Shown: in pieces, positions 42,708 through 52,155 of the stretch | How positions within the stretch are numbered: position 1 is the first letter of the stretch | How the letters are laid out: each line of letters begins with the position of its first letter | NCBI GenBank assembly: GCA_963696025.1 | Contig: CAVOII010000009.1 | Coordinates: forward strand, 62,001-126,000 | Length of the DNA stretch: 64,000 nt | Source: JABCYV01 sp963696025 | GTDB taxonomy: Bacteria > Acidobacteriota > Terriglobia > Terriglobales > Acidobacteriaceae | Direction of reading: 5' to 3' | Notes under the pieces: model-generated | The model's input: the letters and a program-made list of their open reading frames with translations, nothing else | What the model was told of the DNA's origin: nothing | Database searches by the model: none | Made by a program: the position numbers and the translations under genes

Positions 42708-44678
42708 TTACTTTCCCGTCCCAGAAAGACTCGCCGTCTGGGGACTCGGGCTGGCGCTATCTGAAACGTTCAGCACGGCAGTGCGAACGCCCGGTGCGGT
42801 GGGCGCAAATGTAGCGCTCACCGTGCAAGCTGCATTCGCTCCGAGTGTGCTTCCACAGGTCGTCGCGGACAGGATAAAGTCACCAGGATCGGTTCCGGTG
42901 AAGGTGAATGGAGTCGAGGCGAATGTGAGCGTCGACCTCAGATTGTTTTTGACCCGCATGAGCCTCGTGGCTCCGGTGTTCCCCACGGTTGTCGCAGCGA
43001 AGGTCACAGCCGCAGGGGTGACAGATGCTTGCGCGACCCCTGTCCCCGAAAGCGCTACTTGCTGCGGACTATTACCTGCGTCATCGGTAATCACAAGAAT
43101 GGCGGACCTGGCGCCGAGAGCTCCGGGGGTGAAGATCATGCCCACACTACAGGAGCTGTTTACGACAAGGGTGCTGCTGCAGGTGGAGGTGGTGGTCATA
43201 AAATCGCTGGCGTTGGTCCCCGTAATTGCGATGGAAGTGATGTTGACCGTGCCATTAGTTTGATTGGTGAGTGCCGCTTTCCTGGCAAAACTTGTTGTTC
43301 CGATTGCCTGAATGCCATAAGGCAACAATGTAGGGACGACGGTGAGGACCGTGCCGCCAACCGTCACTGTGCCGCTGCCCGTCACGGCACTGTTTACGGT
43401 GTCGGTCGCAGTGATAGTCTGCGCGCCCGAAGTCTTCAGCATCGCACTGAATGGTCGGGTTCCTTGATCATTGGGCGTGAATGTGAAGTCGGTGGGAAGA
43501 ACGGCTTGCGAGTCGCTGCTGGTAAAGCGAACGGTGCCGGCAAAGCTGGTATCGGTGCTTCCGCCGACAGGGTTCTCTGCGGTCGCTGTAAAATTAAAAG
43601 CCGTTCCCGGCATAGCGGTGCTTGGCGCAGTCAGATGGAAACTTGGATGTGATCCAATGCTCACGCAAGCGTTCAACTGGTTAGACCACAGCTGTTGAAC
43701 CGTGTAGATGCCTCCCGGCGTCGTCACTGTGGTTTCAATGTGGTTGCATATGTCTCCGATTTCTCCCGTCCCATAAACAGGGTCGATCCATGCCAAAGGA
43801 GGAAAGTACGGTGTGGCAAGCTCGGCGTCGTAATCAGTGACCGTCTCCGCCATCTCGTGCGATGAAATCGAAGTTATATTTTCAAACTCGGTCCCGGTGC
43901 CGCAGCCCCGAGTACACATGGATGTCGGGCCGAAATCAGGCATCACGCCGTAGGCCAGGCTCTTGGAATTGAAAGTGCTCGTCGTAGTGCCGTGGTATGC
44001 GCAGAACTCAACACAACTATTGAAATTTTCCAGCTGAATAGTCACTCCGGGAGGAAAGTAGATCATGTACAGCGTATTGACGTTGCCACTACTGTCGAGC
44101 TCCGGCGGTGGCAGATTTGCGGCAGTGATCTGGCTTAGGAGTTCGGTTTGAAGCTGGGCGTCTGTAATCGTACAAGGAGGGGCGTTACAAATTGATGGTG
44201 CGATCGTAAGCAAGCCACCGAAAGTTCCTCGCCCGATGGACTGGTTCGTGCCGGTGCCTCCACCTATGGGAGGACCATATGTCGAGTATTCGCTCAGCAG
44301 ATCGAAGTAGGAGCTGTTGATCATGCTCTTAAAGAAGTCCTCAATGCCATTGGTAACCACGGTGCTTACGCCGGATCCCCAAAGCACGACGACCACCTGA
44401 AGATTGGAAACCACCGGCCCGCCATAATAGTTGAGCTGCACCGCCGGTGTTTGAGGGGTGGACCCAACAGGCTTCAGCGCCTCGGGTCCGACCGTCCTGG
44501 GCACAATATGAATCGGTCGCGCAGGCCGCATCTGCTGGGTTGACCGCTGCGGCCAGACCGCAGTCGCCGAGGCGAGAAAGCACACTCCCAAGGGCAACAC
44601 GGAAGCGAAAAGGGAAATTATTCCAGGAACAAGCCCTAATGCTTGTGAGCGGACCAAGCGAACCATACCCACCCCCAC
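42708..44678 (-). CDS. Secreted EXORDIUM-like protein with choice-of-anchor-D domains
   Basis: 656 residues. An N-terminal hydrophobic signal (LVPGIISLFASVLPLGVCFL) precedes a domain similar to the plant EXORDIUM/phosphate-induced family (NLQVVVVLWGSGVSTVVTNG, MIYFPPGVTIQLENF, SISSHEMAETVTDYD), which includes an HExxE pattern. From about residue 350 come Ig-like beta modules, including two choice-of-anchor-D repeats (NGTVNITSIAITGTNASDF, VKNNLRSTLTFASTPFTF) each ending in CSVGMIFTPGALGARSA-like motifs. A surface or secreted protein; ligand unknown. GTG 44678, or ATG 44666. Confidence 0.8.
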   Translation of the reverse strand: MGVGMVRLVRSQALGLVPGIISLFASVLPLGVCFLASATAVWPQRSTQQMRPARPIHIVPRTVGPEALKPVGSTPQTPAVQLNYYGGPVVSNLQVVVVLWGSGVSTVVTNGIEDFFKSMINSSYFDLLSEYSTYGPPIGGGTGTNQSIGRGTFGGLLTIAPSICNAPPCTITDAQLQTELLSQITAANLPPPELDSSGNVNTLYMIYFPPGVTIQLENFNSCVEFCAYHGTTTSTFNSKSLAYGVMPDFGPTSMCTRGCGTGTEFENITSISSHEMAETVTDYDAELATPYFPPLAWIDPVYGTGEIGDICNHIETTVTTPGGIYTVQQLWSNQLNACVSIGSHPSFHLTAPSTAMPGTAFNFTATAENPVGGSTDTSFAGTVRFTSSDSQAVLPTDFTFTPNDQGTRPFSAMLKTSGAQTITATDTVNSAVTGSGTVTVGGTVLTVVPTLLPYGIQAIGTTSFARKAALTNQTNGTVNITSIAITGTNASDFMTTTSTCSSTLVVNSSCSVGMIFTPGALGARSAILVITDDAGNSPQQVALSGTGVAQASVTPAAVTFAATTVGNTGATRLMRVKNNLRSTLTFASTPFTFTGTDPGDFILSATTCGSTLGANAACTVSATFAPTAPGVRTAVLNVSDSASPSPQTASLSGTGK

Positions 44679-44844
44679 GGCGAACCACCAGAAATGGAGA
44701 GCTCCGTGTGCTCGGCCCTGTACACAACACCGCGGTCCCGTAATTTCTCGACTACGTGGTATGCAACATGGATTGGCCCGGCTATTGGGTGGAAATCTTA
44801 GGACGAGAGATAGGGTAAGTCAACATGAAGCCGAGAAGCTCAAA

Positions 44845-45303
44845 TCATTTTCCTGCCAACTCTTTCTTCACCGTGTCGCTAACCACTTTGCCGTCGACCC
44901 GCATCCCCGCCGCAGTGAAGCGCGCCATGGCATTCTTCATCACCGTGCCCATTTCTTTCATGGTTGGTGAGCCCATTTCAGAGATGACAGCCTTCACGCC
45001 CGCTACGATTTCCTCTTCGCCGGCCGGCTTGGGCATGTAGGTTTCAATTAATTTGATTTCGGCGGCTTCTTTGTCCGCCATTTCCTGGCGGCCGCCTTTG
45101 GTAAACTGCTCGACCGACTCCTTGCGTTGCTTGATGAGGGTACTGAGCACCTGCTGCGCCTCTTTGTCGTCGAGGGGCGCCATTTTTTCGATCTCGCGGT
45201 TCTTGAGGGCGGTCTTAACCATGCGTAAAGTCGAGAGCCGCGCTTCCTCGCGCGACTTCATGGCGGTGGTGATGTCTTTCTGAATCTGTTCAGTGAGGCT
45301 CAT
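44845..45303 (-). CDS. GatB/YqeY domain protein
   Basis: 152 residues, a stand-alone YqeY domain like the C-terminal part of GatB. It starts MSLTEQIQKDITTAMKSREE and contains LSTLRMVKTALKNREIEK, LIETYMPKPAGEEEI and GTVMKNAMARFTAAGMRVDG. It may help amidotransferases or bind tRNA; the role is not proven. The ATG at 45303 lies 6 nt after a perfect TATAAT, so an upstream extension of the frame (to 45381) is not used. Confidence 0.93.
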   Translation of the reverse strand: MSLTEQIQKDITTAMKSREEARLSTLRMVKTALKNREIEKMAPLDDKEAQQVLSTLIKQRKESVEQFTKGGRQEMADKEAAEIKLIETYMPKPAGEEEIVAGVKAVISEMGSPTMKEMGTVMKNAMARFTAAGMRVDGKVVSDTVKKELAGK

Positions 45304-45309
45304 GGGAAG

Positions 45310-45315
45310 ATTATA
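45310..45315 (-). promoter_or_regulatory. Perfect -10 element 6 nt before the YqeY start
   Basis: On the minus strand TATAAT (45315-45310) is followed by CTTCCC and then ATG at 45303. No -35 is recognised. One of the best examples of the leaderless pattern. Confidence 0.5.
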
Positions 45316-45400
45316 GCGACTCAGGTAGAGGGAGGTGCCCCCACCTGCCGGGCGGAGCGCGCCTGTGCCTGCGTCCTTCATTCCGGTAGACTAGGATTGC

Positions 45401-46594
45401 ATGTTGCGCAAGAACCGCCTCTTCACGCCCGGACCCACGCCCATACTTCCCGCGGCCCAGACCGCCATGGCTTCCTTCGGCCTGCATCATCGCACCGCCG
45501 ATTTCCGCGCCTTGTTCTCGCGCGTGCTAGCGGAGATGAAGGAATTCATTGGCACCAATAGCGATGTTCTGGTGCTGTCCTCCTCCGGAACTGGAGTAAT
45601 GGAAGGGTCGATCTCGAACCTGACTTCGCCTGGGGACAAAGTCTTGGTTCTAACTGCGGGCAAGTTTGGCGAGCGGTGGAGGGACCTTGCTAAGGCCTTC
45701 GGCTGTGTCGTCGAGATCATCAGTGCGCCCTATGGCGAAACGTTTTCGCTCGACGAAGTTCGCCAGAAGTTGACTCGGGACATTCGTGCGGTTTACCTGC
45801 AGGCGACCGAGAGCTCCACGGGCGCACGTCACGATATAAAGTCGATCGCCAAACTCGTCCGCAAGACCGGCAACGACACGCTGCTGGTGGTGGACGCCAT
45901 CACCGGCCTGGGTACTACGCGCTTCGATGTGGACGGTTGGGGAATCGACGTCATCATCGGAGGCTCGCAGAAAGCGTTCATGATTCCGCCTGGTTTGGCC
46001 TTCTGCGCGGTCAGCGAACGGGCCTGGAAGCGTATGGACTCGACGAGGTCTCCTCGCTACTACTTCGATTTCCGCAAGGAACGCAAAGCTGCGGTTAAAG
46101 GTGAGTCGTCTTACACGCCGGCCACGTCGCTGTTCGCGGGATTGGCCGCAACCCTCGAATTCATACGGCAGATGGGCGACGGCGACTTAATCGCCGGGCG
46201 CCAGGATTTGATCAACAACGCGGAACTGGCGGCAGAGATGACTCGTGCCGGAGCACAGGCGCTCGGCCTACAACTCTTTGCCGAGTCCGCCCCAGCAGCG
46301 GCTTTGACCGCAATCCAGTCGCCAGCTGGGGTGGACTCCGGCGCCATGGTGAAAGAGTTCCGGGAATCATTTGGCGCAGTGGTGGCCAATGGTCAGGGCG
46401 AGATGAAGGGCAAACTTTTCCGTATCGCGCACCTTGGCTACTACGACTATCTCGATACCGTCGGAATTCTGGCGGCACTAGAACAAGTGCTCGCAACTGT
46501 GACCGGGAAGCCCGTCGAGTACGGTGCCGCTGTCCGCGCGGCTCAAGAAGTCTACGCACGGGCTGCGGACAAGCGGCACCCAGTCGGTGCCTGA
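45401..46594 (+). CDS. Class V aminotransferase (alanine-glyoxylate/serine type)
   Basis: PLP-dependent aminotransferase, 397 residues. It begins LFTPGPTPILPAAQTAM, typical of alanine-glyoxylate or serine-pyruvate enzymes. PLP Lys191 lies in GGSQKAFMIPPGL, and the SSSGTGVMEGSI and VDAITGLGTT motifs are present. serA lies 528 bp downstream on the same strand, with one gene on the other strand between them. In some lineages class V enzymes act as the phosphoserine aminotransferase, so a role in serine synthesis is a reasonable inference. ATG 45401 lies 8 nt after TAGACT. Confidence 0.9.
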   Translation: MLRKNRLFTPGPTPILPAAQTAMASFGLHHRTADFRALFSRVLAEMKEFIGTNSDVLVLSSSGTGVMEGSISNLTSPGDKVLVLTAGKFGERWRDLAKAFGCVVEIISAPYGETFSLDEVRQKLTRDIRAVYLQATESSTGARHDIKSIAKLVRKTGNDTLLVVDAITGLGTTRFDVDGWGIDVIIGGSQKAFMIPPGLAFCAVSERAWKRMDSTRSPRYYFDFRKERKAAVKGESSYTPATSLFAGLAATLEFIRQMGDGDLIAGRQDLINNAELAAEMTRAGAQALGLQLFAESAPAAALTAIQSPAGVDSGAMVKEFRESFGAVVANGQGEMKGKLFRIAHLGYYDYLDTVGILAALEQVLATVTGKPVEYGAAVRAAQEVYARAADKRHPVGA

Positions 46595-46604
46595 CTGTTG
46601 GGTT

Positions 46605-46985
46605 CTACTGGATGGTAAAGTTCATCGTGTTGGACCTCTGTCCGGGCTGATTCCCGTACATTCCTGTCCCGCCGGGGTTCATCACATAAACCGGAATGGT
46701 GCCGGCATTAGCGATGTCGGCGGCGCTGATCGGGGTTGTGACCTGGCCTCCCATAACAAGCGTGGTAGGACGTTGGGTGCCGTTCCAATAGATTACCGAG
46801 CCGCCGACAAAGCCGCTGCCGTTCACGGTCAAGGTAAATGCAGAATCAGTGGTTTTGGCCATGTTAGGCATCAGGGCTGAAATGTTTGGGACCCCTGCCG
46901 CCATCGAGCCAGAGCCGGATCCTGATCCATAACCGCCGCATCCGAGGACCGAGATTGTCAATGCAAGCACAAGAATCGTTTTCAT
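46605..46985 (-). CDS. Small IPT/TIG-domain lipoprotein
   Basis: 126 residues. Signal with lipobox VLGC (LALTISVLGCGGYG) and a Gly/Ser stretch, then a single IPT/TIG-like Ig fold: PNISALMPNMAKTTDSAFTL, VNGSGFVGGSVIYWNGTQRP, VYVMNPGGTG. Such domains bind sugars or act as spacers in surface proteins. Ligand unknown. It lies antisense between the aminotransferase and serA, with 10 bp between its stop and the aminotransferase stop. Confidence 0.8.
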   Translation of the reverse strand: MKTILVLALTISVLGCGGYGSGSGSGSMAAGVPNISALMPNMAKTTDSAFTLTVNGSGFVGGSVIYWNGTQRPTTLVMGGQVTTPISAADIANAGTIPVYVMNPGGTGMYGNQPGQRSNTMNFTIQ

Positions 46986-47122
46986 GACTTTTCTCCAGGT
47001 AGCAATTGCCGCCGGGGCTGGGAACTATTCTAGGAAGCCTCTAATTTTCGCTTGTCAGAGGGGTGTCATTTGTTGGTAAAAGATTTGCTACCGACGCTGA
47101 CGGCCAAAGGACGAACCCAAAG

Positions 47123-48724
47123 ATGAAAGTTGTGGTGGCTGAAAAGATCTCTTCCGCAGCGGTGAATCTGCTGCGCGAGCCGCGCTGGACGCTGGTAACG
47201 CACGACCAGATAGATGGCAAACTGGGCGCACAATTGGAAACGGCGGATGCGCTGATTGTGCGCTCGGCGGTGCAGGTGAATGCCGATCTTCTAAGCCATG
47301 CGCCCAAACTGCGGGTGATCGGACGGGCCGGGGTGGGCGTGGACAACATCGACCTCGAGGCTGCCACCCGCCAGGGCATAGCGGTCATGAATACCCCCGG
47401 GGCCAATGCCATTGCCGTGGCGGAGCATAGCTTGGCCATGATGCTGGCCATCGCGCGTCACCTCTGCCGGGCCAACAATTTGATGCATGCCGGAAAATGG
47501 GAAAAGAAGTCACTGCAGGGGAGCGAGTTGCGGGGTAAAACGCTGGGCATTGTTGGACTGGGACGCGTCGGCATGGAAGTGGCGCGCCGGGCACGAGCTT
47601 TCGGGATGGAGATTGTTGCCCACGATCCTTTCGTCTCAACTTCCGTGGCCAAAGAGCAAGGCATTCGCATGGCCAAGCTGGAGGAGGTCTACGGAGCTGC
47701 CGATTATCTGACTCTGCACGTCGGGCTGACCCCCCAGACAGCAAATATGATCAATGCTGCATCTCTTAAGAAGATGAAGGCCGGCGTCCGGCTGATAAAT
47801 TGCGCGCGCGGCGAACTGATGGATGAAGCCGCCCTTGTTCGCGCCCTCAAGCAAGGCCACGCGGCGGGGGCAGCGCTGGATGTTTTCGCGGAAGAGCCGC
47901 TGAAGAACTCGCCGCTCACAGCGTTGGATAACGTCATCCTGACCCCGCACATTGCCGGCTCCACCCACGAGGCCCAGGAGGCCGTCGGCTATCAGATTGC
48001 GCTGCAGGTGAAGGAGTATCTTAAGCACGGCGTTATTCAGAATGCCGTAAACGTGCCCTCGGTATCGCACCATGAATATCTCGAACTGCAACCCTACATT
48101 GTGCTGGCGGAAAGGCTGGGCTCATTCCTGGCCCAGGCCAGCGAGGGCACGCTGGAAGAAATCTCTCTGCGATACAGTGGCCGCATTTCGGAGTGGAAGA
48201 CCGAACTGATCCGCAATGCCGCCATCATGGGCATCCTGAACGAAGCGCTGGAGGAGAAGGCCAACCTGGTTAATGCGGAAGCCATTGCCTCCTCGCGAGG
48301 GCTGCGCATCCACGAAGCCCGCAAGCCAAAAAGCTCCAGCGGTGGAGCGGGCAGCGTGCTCTCCCTTCTGCTCAAGACCAGCGCCGAAGAGTATCTAGTG
48401 AAAGGTGCAGTTTTGCACGGACATACACCAAGACTTCTGCATGTCGACGGAATTGACGTGGAGGCCCCACTGGAGCGCAATCTGATTTACTTGCGCAACC
48501 GTGACGTACCCGGCGTGATTGGGAAAATCGGCACCATCCTGGGTCACCACAAAATCAACATCGCCGCTTTTTCTCTGGGCCGTCGCACCGGCAATGGCAA
48601 AGCTGGCACGCCACGAGAGGCCATTGCTGTGGTACATGTGGATGGCCGGGTCTCCGGCGACGTCTTGGCGGAGCTCAAGAAGGTGCCGGCCGTGGCCCTG
48701 GCCAAGGCGATCCGGCTGTTCTAA
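47123..48724 (+). CDS. serA: D-3-phosphoglycerate dehydrogenase
   Basis: First step of serine synthesis. 533 residues. It begins MKVVVAEKISSAAVNLL. NAD motif GLGRVGMEVARRA, active-site region NCARGELMDEAALVRAL and catalytic His in HIAGSTHEAQ, then an allosteric-substrate-binding domain (about 320-450) and a C-terminal ACT domain (IYLRNRDVPGVIGKIGTILG), the long form of the enzyme. A start at 47063 would add 20 residues that are not family-like. AAAGGA lies 11 nt before the ATG. Confidence 0.95.
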   Translation: MKVVVAEKISSAAVNLLREPRWTLVTHDQIDGKLGAQLETADALIVRSAVQVNADLLSHAPKLRVIGRAGVGVDNIDLEAATRQGIAVMNTPGANAIAVAEHSLAMMLAIARHLCRANNLMHAGKWEKKSLQGSELRGKTLGIVGLGRVGMEVARRARAFGMEIVAHDPFVSTSVAKEQGIRMAKLEEVYGAADYLTLHVGLTPQTANMINAASLKKMKAGVRLINCARGELMDEAALVRALKQGHAAGAALDVFAEEPLKNSPLTALDNVILTPHIAGSTHEAQEAVGYQIALQVKEYLKHGVIQNAVNVPSVSHHEYLELQPYIVLAERLGSFLAQASEGTLEEISLRYSGRISEWKTELIRNAAIMGILNEALEEKANLVNAEAIASSRGLRIHEARKPKSSSGGAGSVLSLLLKTSAEEYLVKGAVLHGHTPRLLHVDGIDVEAPLERNLIYLRNRDVPGVIGKIGTILGHHKINIAAFSLGRRTGNGKAGTPREAIAVVHVDGRVSGDVLAELKKVPAVALAKAIRLF

Positions 48725-48787
48725 GAAAAGACGGACGACGATTTGCACCGATTAGTGGACGGGTCTGTTTTTGATCTCCGTACAAAC

Positions 48788-49450
48788 GTGAGAGGGCATT
48801 TGATACTACGAAAAGCGGGTCTATTAAGTGCGGCGTTATTCCTTTTCACTGGCCTTAGCCGCAGCCAGGACAATCGTTACGACGTCAGCGTGAACGCGGC
48901 AGCAGTCTTCACCAAACAGTCCACAGGAAACGGGATTACACAAACTGCGACTAAGGCAGGCGGCTACTTTGCCACGGCCCGGCTGCGGTTCACTCCACGG
49001 AGTTCGGTGGAAGTGAATTACGCTCGTGTGAAGAACTCACAGATGTATTTATCGGGGGTGAGCGATTATCGGATCCAGGGTTTGATCAGTGAATTCACCG
49101 GAGCATACGTCTTCAGCTTTTTTCAGACTAACAGACTGGAACCCTTTGCGTTCGGCGGTGGTGGCGTACTGGTATTCAATCCCAGCATTACTCAGGTAAA
49201 CACGGTGCCCAGCATTCTTGGGGCGGTGAGGCAGACGAAGCCTGCGTTTCTTTACGGCGCTGGGCTGGACTACAAGATCTTCTCGATTATCCCGATCATT
49301 TCCCGCTTCCGATGGTCTCCAAGGATGGCTCTGCGGCTACAATACCGCGGGCTGGTTTATAAAGCCCCCAGCTTCGGCGTGCAAAACCTGTTCACCGGAG
49401 CCGAAGGCCATATGGCTGAGCCTTCAATCGGGCTGGTAGTGAAGTTCTAG
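48788..49450 (+). CDS. Outer-membrane beta-barrel protein
   Basis: About 220 residues. Signal peptide (LRKAGLLSAALFLFTGLSRSQ) followed by alternating amphipathic strands such as YFATARLRFTPRSSVEVNYA, FAFGGGGVLVFNP and MALRLQYRGLVY; it ends ...GLVVKF with terminal Phe, as barrel substrates of BAM do. Function unknown, of the OmpA/OmpW-like small-barrel type. The start is uncertain: TTG 48743 or GTG 48788; the latter puts the signal peptide at the N terminus. It follows serA by 63 bp and could be on the same transcript. Confidence 0.75.
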   Translation: MRGHLILRKAGLLSAALFLFTGLSRSQDNRYDVSVNAAAVFTKQSTGNGITQTATKAGGYFATARLRFTPRSSVEVNYARVKNSQMYLSGVSDYRIQGLISEFTGAYVFSFFQTNRLEPFAFGGGGVLVFNPSITQVNTVPSILGAVRQTKPAFLYGAGLDYKIFSIIPIISRFRWSPRMALRLQYRGLVYKAPSFGVQNLFTGAEGHMAEPSIGLVVKF

Positions 49451-49489
49451 AACCTTCTTGAAAATGTCATTGCCAGGAGCCAGAGGGAT

Positions 49490-50635
49490 TTACGGATTGA
49501 GCGCTTCTTTACGTAGCTTGCGACTTTCCGCCAGCAACGCCATGGAATGCATCAGATTCTGCAGCGTGACGATCCCAACCAGGCGTTGATCCTCAACCAC
49601 AGGAATAATGCTTAGGTTACGAGTCGTGAGTTTGCGGAAAGCCGAGGCCAGCGATTCCTTTTTTTGCGCCACTTCAAAGATTCGGTTCATCACGGCTTGC
49701 ACGTAGCCGTTGCCCTCCTTGCGAAGGACTTCAAGTATCTTCTGCCTGGAGATCACACCGACCATGTCACTTCCGCGAATGACCGGGAAATCGTCTTGCA
49801 GCGAGTGCACCGCCTTATCCAAGGCATCCTCCAAGGTATCTGCCGGAGAAAGCGTGGCGAAGTCAGTGAGCATGATGTCTTCCAGTCGGACGGCCTCGAG
49901 CACCGACTGGAATACCGCCGAGCGCTCTTCCAGTTGCCCCGCCAGCAGCAGAAAGAAGCCGATCATCGCCAGCCAGGCGCTGGCCGGACCGGCGCCCTGC
50001 ATGTATTGCAGCATGCCCGCGAAGATGAATACCGTGGCCAGAGTCTGCCCGATCGAAATTGCGCGGCGGGTGGCATGAACCGGGTCCATGCGCCGGCTGA
50101 ACACAGCGCGCAGAACGCGCCCACCATCCATCGGATACGCAGGCAGCAGATTGAACCCGGCGAGCCAGAGGTTCGCCCAGACCAGACTTCGCGGCAAGTT
50201 GCTGGAGTCCAGATAAGGCCTGGTCCAAAGCTGGACATGCGGCGCCATCAGGAGAAGGATGCCAGCGGCCGCTACCGCAATCACAAGATTCACCAGCGGC
50301 CCGGCCAGGGCAATTCGAATGTCCCGCTTCCAGGTCAGGGAGCCCGGTTCCAGTGGTTGCTGCGTTTCGTCCAGCAACGTAACTCCGCCAATCGGCAGGA
50401 GAATAATTGCCTTAGGGCGTATACCCACGCGCCGGCCCACCAAAGCATGGCCCAACTCATGCAAAATCACGCAACCGAAGATAATCGCGACCAGGGCCGC
50501 GCCCCGGGCTGCGCTGGCGTTCCCGCGCGCCGCAGATTCCGTGAGCCACACAAAAAATAATAGGAAGACAAAGCTCAGATGGATGCGGAGTTCTACACCG
50601 AAAATACGTCCCGCCAATATCGACCAGCTTTTCAT
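49490..50635 (-). CDS. M50 site-2-type metalloprotease with two CBS domains
   Basis: Intramembrane zinc protease of the Rip3/SpoIVFB-like group, 381 residues. The HELGH motif (His59, Glu60, His63) lies in the second helix; the second metal site is NLLPAYPMDGGR near residue 168, with about six membrane segments. A CBS pair at about 245-375 (LEDIMLTDFATLSPADTLED, VIRGSDMVGVISRQKI, LSIIPVVEDQRLVGIVTLQN) could sense nucleotides. It probably processes a membrane-bound regulator. A second, CBS-less M50 protein is at 4126. ATG 50635. Confidence 0.93.
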   Translation of the reverse strand: MKSWSILAGRIFGVELRIHLSFVFLLFFVWLTESAARGNASAARGAALVAIIFGCVILHELGHALVGRRVGIRPKAIILLPIGGVTLLDETQQPLEPGSLTWKRDIRIALAGPLVNLVIAVAAAGILLLMAPHVQLWTRPYLDSSNLPRSLVWANLWLAGFNLLPAYPMDGGRVLRAVFSRRMDPVHATRRAISIGQTLATVFIFAGMLQYMQGAGPASAWLAMIGFFLLLAGQLEERSAVFQSVLEAVRLEDIMLTDFATLSPADTLEDALDKAVHSLQDDFPVIRGSDMVGVISRQKILEVLRKEGNGYVQAVMNRIFEVAQKKESLASAFRKLTTRNLSIIPVVEDQRLVGIVTLQNLMHSMALLAESRKLRKEALNP

Positions 50636-50779
50636 ACCAATGCCTGCGGCACCTTTTCCCTACTGCCATTCTATATAGTTAGACGCCAGTGTGTGTACCC
50701 GGGATTCGGTTTGGAAAATCGAATGGGGTAGGAGTCTTCGAGCGGCTTACCCAGGCTCAGCAGGTTCTGCGAACTGACG

Positions 50780-51346
50780 ATGCGAGTGATTGCGGGGAAA
50801 TACCGGAGTCGTCCGCTGCGCTCGCTGCGCGGTATGGATCTCCGTCCCAGCTCCGACCGTCTGCGAGAAACTTTGTTCAATGTGCTCACCGCCGGCAACC
50901 CCACCGTACTTGACGGATCCGTCTGGCTGGATCTTTTCGCCGGTACCGGCGCAGTGGGCATTGAAGCTCTGAGCCGCGGAGCTGGCATGGTGTATTTCGT
51001 GGAATCATCCGCGGCGGCCGCCGAGCTAGTGAGAAAGAATGTGCACTCTCTGGGAGTGGAGTCTGGCTTTCAGGTTCTAAAACAGGATGTCACGCGTGCG
51101 CTGAAAGAGCTGGAAGCGAATGCCGTCACCGCGGACTTCGTCTTCATCGATCCACCTTACCGCATGGAAGAGGCCTACCAGCGCACACTGGGATTCCTAG
51201 GAGACTCTCGTTTGCTCAGATCGAGTGGAGTGGCCATGGCTGAGCATCAAAGCAAATTTGATCCGGGAGAGGTATTCGGGTCATTGCGCCGCTATCGGAA
51301 ACTCGAGCAGGGGGATACCACGCTCAGTTTTTATCACAGTTTATAA
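50780..51346 (+). CDS. rsmD: 16S rRNA (guanine966-N2)-methyltransferase RsmD
   Basis: SAM-dependent methyltransferase acting on G966 of the small ribosomal subunit. 188 residues. It begins MRVIAGKYRSRPL; motif I is LDLFAGTGAVGIEALSRGA and the catalytic motif IV is DPPY (124-127). The RPSSDRLRETLFNVL motif is diagnostic. coaD, often adjacent, is not present. The gene is separated from the M50-CBS gene, which is divergent, by 144 bp. Confidence 0.94.
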   Translation: MRVIAGKYRSRPLRSLRGMDLRPSSDRLRETLFNVLTAGNPTVLDGSVWLDLFAGTGAVGIEALSRGAGMVYFVESSAAAAELVRKNVHSLGVESGFQVLKQDVTRALKELEANAVTADFVFIDPPYRMEEAYQRTLGFLGDSRLLRSSGVAMAEHQSKFDPGEVFGSLRRYRKLEQGDTTLSFYHSL

Positions 51347-51376
51347 GGCAACTGACTCGAACCGACGTATTGCGCT

Positions 51377-51928
51377 TTACATCAGAATCTCATCGGCCCG
51401 GCGCATGATCGGGTGCTGCATTTCCTCCAGGTCATTTTTCACCAGATTGAGGCCATACACGCATTGCTCGAAGTGCTGTGACAAGCTGGCGAACAGCGGA
51501 GCCACCTTGGTGTACTCGAAGTGTTCGAACTTGGAAACGATGTAATAGCTTTCCTTGCCCGTCTTCATCCAGTCGATAAAGTTCTCCAGACGCTGGCGCC
51601 GCAGCCGCAAGTGGTTGATGCTCTCGGGGAACATCCCCGCAAAGAAAAGAGTGTAATCGCCGATGTGCTTGCGCACCTGGCGCTCGCGATCAAAGGAAGG
51701 TGCCGGACCGAATACGGGATCAGATTCCAGCAGCATCTCGCCTACGTCGTTCAGGGGTTGTCCCGCAGCGTTGCGGATCTTGAACAACTGCTCCACGTCA
51801 CAGAACTCCGCCATCAGGCTGGCCACATAACCCACGATTTGCGGATCGCGAATGCCAATCTCCTCGGCATAATGCCGCCCCACGAGTTCCGTGAACAACT
51901 TCCGCAGCGGGTGCGTTTCCGGAATCAT
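51377..51928 (-). CDS. Hypothetical helical protein
   Basis: Function unknown. 183 residues, mostly helical and soluble: MIPETHPLRKLFTELVGRHY, PQIVGYVASLMAEFCDVEQL, then a region rich in aromatic residues (HIGDYTLFFAGMFPESINHL) and a C-terminal helix ending RADEILM. No signal peptide, membrane helix or cofactor motif. It looks conserved and well formed (no low complexity). It converges with rsmD, 30 bp apart. Confidence 0.75.
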   Translation of the reverse strand: MIPETHPLRKLFTELVGRHYAEEIGIRDPQIVGYVASLMAEFCDVEQLFKIRNAAGQPLNDVGEMLLESDPVFGPAPSFDRERQVRKHIGDYTLFFAGMFPESINHLRLRRQRLENFIDWMKTGKESYYIVSKFEHFEYTKVAPLFASLSQHFEQCVYGLNLVKNDLEEMQHPIMRRADEILM

Positions 51929-52155
51929 TTAGTTTCCACCTCCGGAAACCCGTACTGACACGGGCTTCCAACCACGCTGTGCGCATATTTACCCTACCTT
52001 TACCACCAAGGCAAGTGACTTCTGTAAGTCCACGCACATCAGTTATTTCGATGTTGCAAATCGTTGCGCGGTTTTCCGCTTTTCTGTTGGCACACAAGTC
52101 GGTCGGCTGCCAATCAGCTGGCGCTTAATTACAATCATCGGCAGGGAGGATACTC

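Noticed and set aside
49664..50560. Plus-strand frame of 298 codons opposite the M50-CBS gene
   Set aside because: Shadow; composition is Gln/Arg/His-rich and the minus strand has clear protease and CBS motifs.
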